Positions 1-8,962 of a stretch of DNA of 50,478 nt are shown here, one piece after another. A model generated the notes under the pieces. It worked only from the letters and a program-made list of their open reading frames with translations. It had not been told where the DNA came from and did no database searches. The position numbers and the translations under genes are program-made. Source of the stretch: Candidatus Cloacimonadota bacterium (GTDB lineage: Bacteria; Cloacimonadota; Cloacimonadia; JGIOTU-2); assembly GCA_016932035.1 (NCBI GenBank), contig JAFGDR010000064.1:1-50478 (forward strand), in the 5' to 3' direction. Position 1 is the first letter of the stretch; each line of letters starts with the position of its first letter.

Positions 1-14
1 CTTCATGACTATAT

Positions 15-1115
15 TTAATTATTCATCGCGATAAGTTTTTTATAATGTGCTGCGATCCTTTTAATTATTTGTTGGCTTGAATATTGCTTAACTAAGTTTA
101 ATGATGCATAGGAGAATTTTTCTTGTATATCAGGATTATTTTTGAGATATACTATCTTCTCAGCAAGCATTTTGGGATCATCAACTGATACCAATAAACC
201 AGTTTTACCATCCTTAACAAGCTCAGGAAGTCCCCCTGTCTTAGATGCAATGACTGGTAATCCTTCAGCATATGCCTCTAATATTGATCCGCCGAATCCT
301 TCTTTCTGAGAAACGAGAATAAATACGTTAGAAGATCGTAAATAGGATCTTACATTTGGTTTGAATCCTAAAAAAAAGATATGTGAAGTTAAGTCTAGAT
401 CTTTAATCTTTCTTTCAAAGTATTCTTTGTATTTTCCTTTTCCTAAACAAACAAAGAAGATATCCGGGTGTTTATCTTTTAAAAGATGAGCAGCTTTAAT
501 AATTGTCTCATACCCTTTGCCGGGTTCAAGTGCAGCAGCTGTTATGACGACAAATGAATTTTCAGGTATATGCAGTTCATCTCTTAACTGAATATTTTCT
601 CCATCATTTATGTGTAATCTTATACTGCTCGGAATCGTTTTCAATATACTTACACTTACTCCATCAGCGTGCAATGATTCCTTAATATACTCTGAATTGC
701 ATAAGATCAGATCGATGATTCTGTTCCTGTACTTTAAAATACTAAAAAGATTCTTCTTGATCGGAAATGGAACTCTCTTCGTAAAAATAAGGATCAAGTT
801 TGGATTGAATAATTTCATTAAAAGACCAAGTGACAGTGCATGAGCTGTATGTGTATGAAGAATGTTGATTTGCAGTTTTCGTGCCAGTCTGACCAATTTA
901 TACACTGCAAAAATGTCCATTTCATTTTTCATAACAATTGGAATACAGTTCAGCTCTTGTTCTTTGCATTTCTTTTGCAGCTCAGAATTGAGCTGACAGA
1001 TTAGGATGGAGAAAATATTGAGTTGTTTCAAACCTTTCTGCAAAAGATAGACCTGGTTCTGTCCTCCCCTCCAGGAAAATGAAGTATCGATATGTAGCGT
1101 TCGAACGTTCTTCAT
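15..1115 (-). CDS. Glycosyltransferase family 4 (GT-B fold)
   Basis: This 366-residue protein is predicted to move a sugar from a nucleotide-sugar donor onto an envelope glycan or lipid acceptor at the inner face of the cytoplasmic membrane. The N-terminus has the GT4 acceptor-domain look, with a glycine-rich WRGGQNQ loop at residues 16-22. The C-terminal half has the donor-binding Rossmann features: AAALEPGKGYE near residue 195, FFLGFKPNV near 248, and the E-x7-E region SQKEGFGGSILEAYAEGLPV near 269-288, followed by GGLPELV. There is no signal peptide. It is the last gene of a minus-strand run after a GT2-type transferase, a TagD-like enzyme and butyrate kinase, 27 bases after the GT2 stop. 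No clear Shine-Dalgarno (SD) sequence precedes its ATG. The sugar specificity cannot be read from the sequence. Confidence 0.9.
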   Translation of the reverse strand: MKNVRTLHIDTSFSWRGGQNQVYLLQKGLKQLNIFSILICQLNSELQKKCKEQELNCIPIVMKNEMDIFAVYKLVRLARKLQINILHTHTAHALSLGLLMKLFNPNLILIFTKRVPFPIKKNLFSILKYRNRIIDLILCNSEYIKESLHADGVSVSILKTIPSSIRLHINDGENIQLRDELHIPENSFVVITAAALEPGKGYETIIKAAHLLKDKHPDIFFVCLGKGKYKEYFERKIKDLDLTSHIFFLGFKPNVRSYLRSSNVFILVSQKEGFGGSILEAYAEGLPVIASKTGGLPELVKDGKTGLLVSVDDPKMLAEKIVYLKNNPDIQEKFSYASLNLVKQYSSQQIIKRIAAHYKKLIAMNN

Positions 1116-1142
1116 GTTAGAATCATATTATCAAAATGCAGC

Positions 1143-2093
1143 CTATTCATCGAGTAAAATATAATTTTTGAATGTTGCTACCTGCTTACCTCTATTTAAA
1201 TTATTCTCAAACCAGGTAAGGATTTTATTCTTCGTTTTTTCATGTTTGTATTTTTTTCGCAAAGGATTTGGCTTACCTGTGTACTGAAGTTTATCCCGCC
1301 AGTCGAATTCAGATAATTTTTTCTCCATTACTGGTGGATGAGTTCCAGGGAATCTTGCTAATTTATTCAACGGTCCATAATCAAAATAGTTTTCTAGCTT
1401 GTCGTAGTGTTCTTTTGCCCTTTTTGTGCCCCAGTGATTTGTGTGGAAGTATCTTCTTTTATTTTGCATGAGATGAGGAGGTCGCACCCAGCCATAATGA
1501 TATATATGTGCATCGATTAATGCTACATGAAGTTTGTGCGTTCCCTCTTGCTGGCGATAGTGCAGACCATCAAAATGTGGAATTCTTCGGAATGACTGAG
1601 CAGATTCCCATGAATGAATGTCTGGATCGTTTCTTATTATACGAATCTCATACGGGTACCAGCCGTGGCTTTTATGATAATGATCATAGTCACCCCAGAA
1701 ATGATAATATTTAAAGAGCAAGCCTTCTACTTTTTGATTATTTATCATATCTTCACACCGTTTTTGAATTGTAGGTAAATCTTTTTCATGAATAACTTCA
1801 TCACCTTGCAGATAGAAAAGCCAATCTCCCTTGCAGGCATTCTTTGCAATATCCGTCTGATGTGCATGTTCCATTCCGCGTGGATATTTCTCAATATCCC
1901 ATTTTGTGTCGATAATTTTTACCTTTTGTGAACCAATTGCTTCTATCTCTTTTCTCGTTGTATCGTCTTCATCACCTTTGCCAACTGCAATCACAAACTC
2001 ATCGACAATCGGAAGAATGGATTGTATTGATTCAACAATTGGATAGTAAAGTTTGATGCCATTACGAACAAAAGAGAAGCCGCTAATTTTCAT
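1143..2093 (-). CDS. Glycosyltransferase family 2-like protein
   Basis: About 316 residues from the chosen start. A longer reading adds seven residues, but the inner ATG at 2091-2093 follows AGGA at good spacing and begins MKISGFSFVRNG, a typical GT2 opening, so it is preferred. The GT-A nucleotide-binding beginning is clear (SFVRNG, then PIVDEFVIAVGKGDEDDT). The metal-binding DxD position appears as WLFYLQGDEVIH near residue 100, with Gly before Asp, as in some GT2 branches. The C-terminal part is rich in aromatic residues and histidines and I do not recognise it. It lies between the TagD-like gene (46 bases upstream) and a GT4 gene, so a shared role in making a surface glycan is likely. The product glycan is unknown. 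Confidence 0.8.
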   Translation of the reverse strand: MKISGFSFVRNGIKLYYPIVESIQSILPIVDEFVIAVGKGDEDDTTRKEIEAIGSQKVKIIDTKWDIEKYPRGMEHAHQTDIAKNACKGDWLFYLQGDEVIHEKDLPTIQKRCEDMINNQKVEGLLFKYYHFWGDYDHYHKSHGWYPYEIRIIRNDPDIHSWESAQSFRRIPHFDGLHYRQQEGTHKLHVALIDAHIYHYGWVRPPHLMQNKRRYFHTNHWGTKRAKEHYDKLENYFDYGPLNKLARFPGTHPPVMEKKLSEFDWRDKLQYTGKPNPLRKKYKHEKTKNKILTWFENNLNRGKQVATFKNYILLDE

Positions 2094-2139
2094 ATTGGTT
2101 CCTAAATCATACAAAATATTATGATGGTAAATAGATGCA

Positions 2140-2547
2140 TTATTTGATATTTTTATTTTGCATTGTTTTCATATGCATTTTAAGGGCAGTTGTTGATATA
2201 TCAGCAGTTCTATCCAAATACATTACTGTGCAATATTCTTTAAGAAAATCGAATTTCCCTTTCCAATCACTTCCCATCACAAAGATATTAACATTGTGTT
2301 TGATAATATCGTCGATTTTCTGCTCCCAGTTATTTTCCGGTATTACTTCATCGACGTATCTAATAGCGCGAAGGATTTCTGCTCTATGCTCATAGGGCTG
2401 TACGCATTTTTTGCCCTTAATAAGATTGAATTCATCAGTGGAAACACCAACGATAAGATAGTCACCAAATTCTTTTGCTCGTTTCAATAACCTGAAATGA
2501 CCATAATGGAAAAGGTCATAGGTGCCGTATGTTATAACTTTAATCAT
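2140..2547 (-). CDS. Glycerol-3-phosphate cytidylyltransferase-like (TagD family)
   Basis: A 135-residue nucleotidyltransferase of the cytidylyltransferase fold. Members join CTP with a phosphorylated alcohol (glycerol-3-phosphate in TagD) to give the CDP-activated donor for a surface polymer. The class signature HxGH is present (GTYDLFHYGHFRL, His14 and His17). The second signature reads RTADISTT near residue 114, where TagD normally has RTxGISTT, so a Gly is Asp here. The length matches TagD (about 130 residues). It lies 17 bases after butyrate kinase and just before two glycosyltransferases, so a CDP-glycerol or related donor for a decorated glycan fits. Other family members activate ethanolamine or heptose phosphates, so the substrate is inferred. 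Confidence 0.85.
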   Translation of the reverse strand: MIKVITYGTYDLFHYGHFRLLKRAKEFGDYLIVGVSTDEFNLIKGKKCVQPYEHRAEILRAIRYVDEVIPENNWEQKIDDIIKHNVNIFVMGSDWKGKFDFLKEYCTVMYLDRTADISTTALKMHMKTMQNKNIK

Positions 2548-2564
2548 GAGTACTCTTACAATGA

Positions 2565-3641
2565 CTAATAATTTTTAAGTTCTTCGTGTCCATTTAAAAC
2601 ACGGAGACCAGCTTCAGCGAGTGCTTCCATTTCTCCTTCCCCTGGGAATAAATAGATGGGAGCGATAAAGCTGACGCGCTCTTCTATCCATTTTGGAAGG
2701 AATTTATCATAAGCAAGACCGCCAGTGATAAAAATTGTATCTACTTTTCCTTTCAGGACCGTTGCGCATGCCCCGATCTCTTTGGCAATCTGGTATGCCA
2801 TTGCTTCTACGATTTCTCTAAATTTTGTATTTCCCTTTTCGATTTCTTTTTCAATTTCAATACCATTATCTGTTCCAAGATAGCCGATCAAACCACTTCG
2901 TTTTGTGAGTATCTTTTCAACTTCACCTTTTGTATATTTACCGGAAAAACACATGTCAACAATTCCTCCAAGTGGAAGTGCACCAGCACGTTGCGGGGAG
3001 AATGGTCCCATACCGAGAAGAGCGTTATTTACATCAACGACTTTTCCTTTTTTTATTGCTGCAACACTCACACCTCCTCCCATATGAACACCGATCAAGT
3101 TGCACTTCTCAAGAGGTTTCCGGAGTCTTTTTGCTGTCTTTCGCGCAATAGATTTAATATTCAGTGCGTGGAACAAACTTTGACGGGTAATTGATGGCAC
3201 TCCTGAGATCCGAGCAATATCTTCCATTTCATCAACAGTTATGGGGTCAGCGATCATTGATGGAATAAGAAGCTCATCAGCTAATGATCTTGCAATGAAT
3301 GCCCCAAGATTTGATGCATGGACCCTTCCCCATATTGATGGATCTTTCAGGTCATTCAACATATTATCGTTTATCTTATATACTCCGCTCGAGACAGGTT
3401 TTAAAAGACCTCCTCGTCCCACAACTGCACCAAGAGTATCGAGTTGTATTTTGTTTTCTTCCAAAGCTTTTTCAACAATATTTTTTCTGAACTCGAACTG
3501 ATCGATTAGGCTTGGGAAAGGTGAGAGTTCTTCAGGTGTATGGTTCAGGGTCTTTTTGAAGACTTCATTTTCATTGTCAAATACTGCTATTTTGGTTGAT
3601 GTAGAACCAGGATTAACAACCAGAATACGGCAATTAGGCAT
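2565..3641 (-). CDS. buk: Butyrate kinase
   Basis: A 358-residue member of the acetate/butyrate kinase family (ASKHA fold). It interconverts butyryl-phosphate plus ADP with butyrate plus ATP, giving substrate-level ATP in fermentation. Other members act on isobutyrate or branched-chain acids. The N-terminal phosphate-binding motif NPGSTSTK lies at residues 10-17. VGRGG lies near residue 94, and the family motif GVHMGGGVSVAA near 184-195, followed by the DVNNALLGMGPFSP stretch. The length matches the family (about 355). The start ATG follows GGAGG by four bases. There is no phosphotransbutyrylase gene beside it, and it heads a run with glycosyltransferases, so its context is odd. Branched-chain acyl phosphates from amino-acid fermentation are an alternative substrate. 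Confidence 0.93.
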   Translation of the reverse strand: MPNCRILVVNPGSTSTKIAVFDNENEVFKKTLNHTPEELSPFPSLIDQFEFRKNIVEKALEENKIQLDTLGAVVGRGGLLKPVSSGVYKINDNMLNDLKDPSIWGRVHASNLGAFIARSLADELLIPSMIADPITVDEMEDIARISGVPSITRQSLFHALNIKSIARKTAKRLRKPLEKCNLIGVHMGGGVSVAAIKKGKVVDVNNALLGMGPFSPQRAGALPLGGIVDMCFSGKYTKGEVEKILTKRSGLIGYLGTDNGIEIEKEIEKGNTKFREIVEAMAYQIAKEIGACATVLKGKVDTIFITGGLAYDKFLPKWIEERVSFIAPIYLFPGEGEMEALAEAGLRVLNGHEELKNY

Positions 3642-3696
3642 GCAGCCTCCATTGAAAATTTTTCCACAATTTTAAGATGAGATTGAAGTGGTCAAT

Positions 3697-3721
3697 AAAA
3701 AAACCCCGCACTTTGGCGGGG
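3697..3721 (-). terminator. Intrinsic terminator of the outer-membrane paralog pair
   Basis: A GC-rich stem CCCCGC (3704-3709) pairs with GCGGGG (3716-3721) around a six-base loop. Read on the minus strand it is followed by seven T (3703 to 3697). It lies 23 bases past the stop of the gene ending at 3745, so it ends transcription of that gene just before the butyrate kinase promoter region. Confidence 0.9.
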
Positions 3722-3744
3722 TAAAATATTGGTAGTGAATTTAT

Positions 3745-4713
3745 TTAGAATATGAATCCGAACTCCAGGGTAATAGCGTTTCCGAACGGGAAATCATAAT
3801 TTGGATCTGTCTTTTTATCACCCAAAGAATCATAATTATATTCTAATTTTACAAATGCACTCTCCATTGGTTTCATATTGAGACCGGCAATAACATTGAA
3901 GTCTTTCATCTCGTTCTTAGAGAAGTAACCAATATATGGTTTGATAAGCTTCACATATGGAGCCATGAAACCTTTTTCATAGGTTACAATACTCCAAAGG
4001 TAGATGTCGTCAGTAAATTTGTCATTGTCATCAAGAGTATATGCTTGAATATCAAATTTTACCATATTATCCAACAAATAACATACATCTAAACCATAGT
4101 CCCACTTGTAGTTTTTATCCTTCCAAGATTTCCATTTATTACCAAAAGCTTCTCTAACTCGAATAGATGCACCAAGTCGCAGGTTTTCAACATAGGTTGT
4201 CATTGCTCGAAATCCTACTGTGGAAGGCCAATCAGCAGTTCCATTATTAATACCCATATCAGCCCAATAGAAGCTGAAATAATGCGCTGAACACCAATCA
4301 ACTGACAGCTTGACCATCAGATCGCTTGCAAACTTATCCTGAAAATATTGGTATGGGGTATGTATACTGATTTGTTTTGATGGAGTTTTGGGGAATGCTC
4401 CGAAATCATAATACATCTTACCAAATGAAATTTTTCCAATGATCCAGGGATATTTTTGGAAGTAGGAATAAAAAGTTTCAAAGAGATCGATCGATGCCCA
4501 GGCTTGGTTGATAACAAGTTGAGGATTGGGATCAGTAAGATTTTTTAAACCAAAAGAAGTAACATAATTATCACCCTTCCAGCATAGTCTCATATCATTG
4601 AAGTGCCAATAACGCTGGTGGGCTTGTGAAGTATAATAAAAACTTACTTCATGCGCCATCAAATATGAACCTACTACAAGGAGAGTGATAAGAATCACGA
4701 TAAATTTTTTCAT
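3745..4713 (-). CDS. Predicted outer-membrane beta-barrel protein, paralog A
   Basis: About 322 residues from the ATG at 4711-4713, chosen because GAGGAG precedes it and a signal peptide begins there (MKKFIVILIT to LMA-HE). The rest alternates short aromatic-rich strands and ends in Gly-Phe-Ile-Phe, as expected for a barrel inserted by BamA. The mature N-terminus carries EVSFYYTSQAHQRYWH. The C-terminal third has YEKGF, GYFSKNEMKDFNVIAGLNMKPM and KLEYNYDS. All of these recur in the next gene upstream (4768-5670), so the two are tandem paralogs. I do not recognise the family. It could be a porin or a surface-binding barrel. Followed by a strong terminator. Confidence 0.7.
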   Translation of the reverse strand: MKKFIVILITLLVVGSYLMAHEVSFYYTSQAHQRYWHFNDMRLCWKGDNYVTSFGLKNLTDPNPQLVINQAWASIDLFETFYSYFQKYPWIIGKISFGKMYYDFGAFPKTPSKQISIHTPYQYFQDKFASDLMVKLSVDWCSAHYFSFYWADMGINNGTADWPSTVGFRAMTTYVENLRLGASIRVREAFGNKWKSWKDKNYKWDYGLDVCYLLDNMVKFDIQAYTLDDNDKFTDDIYLWSIVTYEKGFMAPYVKLIKPYIGYFSKNEMKDFNVIAGLNMKPMESAFVKLEYNYDSLGDKKTDPNYDFPFGNAITLEFGFIF

Positions 4714-4767
4714 AAATGTCTCCTCATCTTTCATATATTATGAAGATTGGATTATCAGTAATCATAA

Positions 4768-5670
4768 CTAAAACACATATCCTGCTTGAAGGGTAAGTTT
4801 ATCACCTACTCCATCTATTGAGTCGTGGTTGTATTCTAGTTTCATAAATACGTTTTTCATAGGTTTCATATTTAAACCAGCCACAAAGTTATATTCTTTA
4901 TAACCTTCTTTTGAGAAGTAACCTGAATAAGGTATAGTCTGTTTAACAACTGGAAGATCAAATCCTTTTTCATATGAAAGGATTCCAAAGAAGTGTATTC
5001 TTGTATCCTTTTTAGTGGGATCAAACTGGATTTTGAATGCCTGTACGTTAATTTTAACCATTTTAGATATAAGCCAACATACATCAGCACCATACTCGTA
5101 GATCTTACCAACATTGGGATAGTCCGTATCACCACTTGGATTAATACCTGACAAAAGGTTCTTCCCACGGAAAGAAGCACCTACTTTCAGGTCATCCATA
5201 GTGTAGCTCAAACGGGTACCAATATAAGATGGAGCATCATAGTGCCTATTCCAATTAACAAATCCAGCATCAGCCCAATATGCCTGCCATTTAAGTTCTC
5301 CAAACATACCACAGAAGTTAAGCATAACCGCAGAATCAAAATTCATGGGTTGGAAAACACTTACATTCTTTGAAGGAAGAGTTTCAACGTTGCCAAATGG
5401 ATACCACATCATACCAGCTTTTATGCCAAAAGATTTTCCGCCGAATTTAATCCAGCCTTCATTGATCTGCATAGCTTGCTGAACAAGAAGTGGTGTCAAG
5501 TTCAGGTCGATACCATAATTTTTTCCATACCAGTCGAACCGAATACCATTGTCAGTGTAATGCCACATACGTTGGTGGGCTTGACTCGTATAGAAGAAAC
5601 TTACTTCGCTTGAAATCAGTGCTGAAGTAAGCATAAACATCAAAACAACAAACACTGCAATTTTTTTCAT
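4768..5670 (-). CDS. Predicted outer-membrane beta-barrel protein, paralog B
   Basis: A 300-residue protein with a clear signal peptide (MKKIAVFVVLMFMLTSALIS, cleavage near SS-EV) and a barrel-like C-terminus ending Gly-Tyr-Val-Phe. It shares the mature N-terminal motif EVSFFYTSQAHQRMWH, the YWAD segment near residue 130, GADVCWL, YEKGF, GYFSKEG, AGLNMKPM and KLEYNHDS with the downstream paralog at 3745-4713. Divergence between the copies is substantial in the middle, which suggests an old duplication. GGAG precedes the ATG. It is probably first in a two-gene unit with paralog A, 54 bases apart. Function is unknown; a channel or receptor role is possible. Confidence 0.7.
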   Translation of the reverse strand: MKKIAVFVVLMFMLTSALISSEVSFFYTSQAHQRMWHYTDNGIRFDWYGKNYGIDLNLTPLLVQQAMQINEGWIKFGGKSFGIKAGMMWYPFGNVETLPSKNVSVFQPMNFDSAVMLNFCGMFGELKWQAYWADAGFVNWNRHYDAPSYIGTRLSYTMDDLKVGASFRGKNLLSGINPSGDTDYPNVGKIYEYGADVCWLISKMVKINVQAFKIQFDPTKKDTRIHFFGILSYEKGFDLPVVKQTIPYSGYFSKEGYKEYNFVAGLNMKPMKNVFMKLEYNHDSIDGVGDKLTLQAGYVF

Positions 5671-5785
5671 TCATTTCTCCTTTCATTTTTATACATAGAG
5701 AATGATTGAATAATCATAATCCCATGTCTTATGATGATTTTCTCTAATTTCTGAATAAATGAATTCTCTTTAATTAGCCAATTTG

Positions 5786-5806
5786 TGACAAATCAAATAT
5801 TTGTCA
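5786..5806. repeat. Inverted repeat upstream of the barrel paralogs
   Basis: Eight-base arms TGACAAAT (5786-5793) and ATTTGTCA (5799-5806) are separated by five bases, in the 150-base gap between the PorV-like gene and barrel paralog B. On the minus strand one arm overlaps a TTGACA hexamer. It may be an operator or a weak transcript end; the sequence does not decide. Confidence 0.45.
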
Positions 5807-5820
5807 AATTTTTTATATAT

Positions 5821-6780
5821 TTACTTAAAAAAAGCAACCCCTATCGAGAGACGGTGAATATTGTTCAGGTCTGGATTGTTCTCAAAAGCATATTGGAGTG
5901 TGTAGTTTCTATATGTGATAAATGCACCAGCAGTAAGATATTCTCTATCTAATCCGCATGCAATTGATAGGAATGGGGCAATATCGAATAAAAGTCCAGC
6001 ATGTAGATCAAAACTAACCTTTCCCACAGAGAGTTGTGCAGCTTCTTTTCTACCTTCAAAATAAATGTCAGTTTGACAGGAAAGCCGGGATGGAACACCA
6101 ATAATTGGGAATATAAAGCCGGCACTTGCCCCAGCATAAATATTCGGAGTGACTGTCTCTGTCTCACCATTTTTCCACCAGATTGTCGTGCCGATCGCAT
6201 CTCGGATATTAATACCAGCTTGAATTGCTTCGCTGAATTTATACAGAATTCCAACATCTAATCCTAAGCCAGTAGCTTTAATATCGCCTATTGTTCGATA
6301 AATAAATTTGGATGTTATTCCAAAAGATAGATTATGATAGAGCTTCGATGAAAATGCAAGATATCCTGTGTAGTCTGCATCACTTACATATTTGTAAACA
6401 TGTGGAGGATTATGCACAGAAATGGTATCATTCGGATCATCCAATTCGGTTAAGGGAATACCTGATATACCTGTTCGTGTGAGAAGAAAGCCAATTTTTT
6501 TTGTGTTATCAACAGGATAGACTGCACTAAGAGCATCATACTTTAAATTGCCGGAATATTCTTCCGAATGCATAACATTAAAAGAGAGATTATTGCACCA
6601 GTAGATACCTGCTGAATTCCAATATGTTGCAGTTGGATCGTCAGCTACTGCGACAAATGCGTTTCCTATAGCACGAGATTTAACACCAACACCTATATTC
6701 AAAAATTCACCCGCATACTTATCCGCAATTAGATTACATGCAATGACAAGCATGCTCATTAGTAGAATAATTTTTTTCAT
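5821..6780 (-). CDS. PorV/UPF0164-like outer-membrane protein
   Basis: A 319-residue protein with a signal peptide (MKKIILLMSMLVIACNLIA). The mature N-terminus has the hallmark of the PorV/PorQ/UPF0164 group, a glycine-rich region reading SRAIGNAFVAVADDPTATYWNSAG at about residues 36-58. The rest fits a FadL-like outer-membrane barrel. In Bacteroidota, PorV carries T9SS cargo to the surface attachment complex. Three proteins later in this window carry T9SS-like sorting domains, so a related role is possible, but UPF0164 proteins without that role also exist. Its ATG overlaps the pcrA stop by four bases (ATGA), so the two are translationally coupled. Confidence 0.8.
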   Translation of the reverse strand: MKKIILLMSMLVIACNLIADKYAGEFLNIGVGVKSRAIGNAFVAVADDPTATYWNSAGIYWCNNLSFNVMHSEEYSGNLKYDALSAVYPVDNTKKIGFLLTRTGISGIPLTELDDPNDTISVHNPPHVYKYVSDADYTGYLAFSSKLYHNLSFGITSKFIYRTIGDIKATGLGLDVGILYKFSEAIQAGINIRDAIGTTIWWKNGETETVTPNIYAGASAGFIFPIIGVPSRLSCQTDIYFEGRKEAAQLSVGKVSFDLHAGLLFDIAPFLSIACGLDREYLTAGAFITYRNYTLQYAFENNPDLNNIHRLSIGVAFFK

Positions 6781-8954
6781 AATACTTTAATATAATCCGA
6801 TATTATTTTTTTTAATTCACCAGAATCGAAAGATATTGTCAACTTAATTAACTCACCATCTTTCCTGATTGATAGAATTCTTCCCTTGCCGAAGCTGGTG
6901 TGTTCGACTCTCTGTCCTACCCTGAACGTATCATCTTTTGTTCCTAAATCAAAGGTCTTTTTTTGTTTTCGATGATTGGACACGGAGCTTGCATCTATCT
7001 GAAAATGAGTTAAATCATACATTTGAAAATGAAGAGTATTCATTTCATTTAAAAATCTGGAAGGGAATGAAGACATAGTCGAATCATAATATCTTCGTGA
7101 TTGGGCATAGGAGATAGATAATTCCTTAATAGTACGGGTCATTGCCACATAAAACAACCGTCTCTCTTCTTCAATATCACCTGAGGATTCCATTGAGTTC
7201 CTGTGTGGAATCAACCCATCTTCAGCTCCTACGATAAAAACATAGGGGAATTCAAGTCCTTTGGCATTATGCATAGTCATCAGTGATACAACATCTCTAT
7301 CAGTATCTGAATAATCGATGTCAGAAACCAGTGAAAGGTTCTGCATGTACTCCTGCAAAGAGGGTTCTTTATCATGAATAGTAATAAAATTTTCGGCAAA
7401 TTCATCAGTTGATGCAACAAATTCTCTGATGTTATCTGCTTTACTTTCACTTTCAATCGTGTCCTGATGTGTATAAAAATCCAAAATCTCAGTCACATCA
7501 ACAACTTTCTTCACCAGATTATTGATTGGTTCATTTTGAGACAAATCGACAAAATCATCGATCATCTTTTTGAATAATACAAGATGCTCTTTTGCAGGAG
7601 TTGTAAGACTTTCACAGCCTTCAATATTATCTATTACTTCAAGTAATGATTGTTGTCTTTCAACGGCGAAATCCAGAAGGTGAGAAACGGTTGTCTGTCC
7701 GATTCCACGTTTTGGGAAATTCACAATTCTCATGAAACTCTCATTATCTTTAGTATTGGCAATTAGTCGAAGATAGGCAACGATATCTTTTATCTCTTTG
7801 CGCTGAAAAAAGTTCACCCCGCCAACGATCCTATAATCTATATGATCTTTTATGAACTGAGTTTCAAAAACTCTTGACTGTGCGTTTGACCGATAAAATA
7901 CTGCAATATCTTTTAATGAGACATTGCGGGTATTTTGTAGTTCCTGGATCTTTTGGGAAACAGTAGCTGCTTCTTGCCTCTCATTTTGAACATTATATAA
8001 GGAAATCTGTTTGCCTTCTTCTTTATCTGTCCACAGTTCCTTTTCGTGTCTGGACTGATTATGCGAAATTAACTCATTTGATGCAGAAAGCACACGTTTG
8101 GTAGATCTGTAATTCTGTGTCATGCGAATGATGTGTGGTTTGTCATAGTCATCTTCAAATGAAAGAATATTCCCAACATTCGCACCGCGCCAACTATAAA
8201 TCGATTGATCATCATCACCGACAACACATAGGTTCTTATGTTTTTTTGCGAGCAAGTATGCAAATCTATATTGTGCAAAGTTGGTGTCCTGGTATTCATC
8301 GATCATAACATATTTGAATCGATCCTGGTAACGAGCAAGCACTTCTTTATGATTTTCGAATAACTTAACTATATATAGAAGAAGGTCATCAAAATCCACG
8401 CCATTATTTTTTATAATATACTTTTGATATGCTTCATAAATTTCAGCCAGGTATTTTCCATAATAGGAATCGTCCATAGAGAATTCATCATATTCAATGA
8501 GATTATTTTTTTGGTTTGATATGATATTAAGGATTTTCTTTACCGGGAAATTAGCTTCAGCGAGGTTGATTTCTTTTAACACATTTTTCATAATACGCTG
8601 CTGATCAATTTCATCATATATAGTAAAATTCTGTGTAACGGGTAAGTACTGTGATTCACTTCGGAGGATTCGTGCACACATAGAATGAAATGTGCCTACC
8701 CATAATGATCGAATATGAATGCCAAACTGATTCTCAAGACGTTCTTTCATTTCATTAGCAGCTTTATTTGTAAATGTTACCGCAAGAATGTTGTATGGAC
8801 TCACCTTCTTTTCAGAGATAAGATATGCGATCCTATGTACAATACAGCGTGTTTTTCCGCTTCCAGCACCAGCCAGGATCAGAACCGGTCCTTCAGTAGA
8901 TATAACAGCTTCGCGTTGCTTATCATTAAGCATATCGAGTATTGTTGATGACAT
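6777..8954 (-). CDS. pcrA: ATP-dependent DNA helicase, UvrD/PcrA type
   Basis: A 725-residue superfamily 1A 3'-to-5' helicase that unwinds DNA in repair and removes stalled complexes. Motifs in order: Q motif near LNDKQREAV (residues 9-17), Walker A GAGSGKT (30-36), motif Ia AVTFTNKAANEM, motif II DEYQDT, motif III VGDDDQSIYSWRGA, motif IV QNYRSTKRVL, motif V TMHNAKGLEFPYVF, motif VI EEERRLFYVAMTR. The C-terminus has a small Tudor-like module (VGQRVEHTSFGKGRI) like that which binds RNA polymerase in PcrA, and the length fits that group. It is co-directional with small lipoprotein genes on one side and a PorV-like barrel on the other, an unusual context for a repair enzyme. Confidence 0.95.
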   Translation of the reverse strand: MSSTILDMLNDKQREAVISTEGPVLILAGAGSGKTRCIVHRIAYLISEKKVSPYNILAVTFTNKAANEMKERLENQFGIHIRSLWVGTFHSMCARILRSESQYLPVTQNFTIYDEIDQQRIMKNVLKEINLAEANFPVKKILNIISNQKNNLIEYDEFSMDDSYYGKYLAEIYEAYQKYIIKNNGVDFDDLLLYIVKLFENHKEVLARYQDRFKYVMIDEYQDTNFAQYRFAYLLAKKHKNLCVVGDDDQSIYSWRGANVGNILSFEDDYDKPHIIRMTQNYRSTKRVLSASNELISHNQSRHEKELWTDKEEGKQISLYNVQNERQEAATVSQKIQELQNTRNVSLKDIAVFYRSNAQSRVFETQFIKDHIDYRIVGGVNFFQRKEIKDIVAYLRLIANTKDNESFMRIVNFPKRGIGQTTVSHLLDFAVERQQSLLEVIDNIEGCESLTTPAKEHLVLFKKMIDDFVDLSQNEPINNLVKKVVDVTEILDFYTHQDTIESESKADNIREFVASTDEFAENFITIHDKEPSLQEYMQNLSLVSDIDYSDTDRDVVSLMTMHNAKGLEFPYVFIVGAEDGLIPHRNSMESSGDIEEERRLFYVAMTRTIKELSISYAQSRRYYDSTMSSFPSRFLNEMNTLHFQMYDLTHFQIDASSVSNHRKQKKTFDLGTKDDTFRVGQRVEHTSFGKGRILSIRKDGELIKLTISFDSGELKKIISDYIKVL

Positions 8955-8962
8955 ATGGTTAC

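Noticed and set aside
5786-5806. Inverted repeat as the terminator of the PorV-like gene
   Set aside because: The stem is AT-rich and has no following T run on the minus strand, so it is listed only as a repeat.
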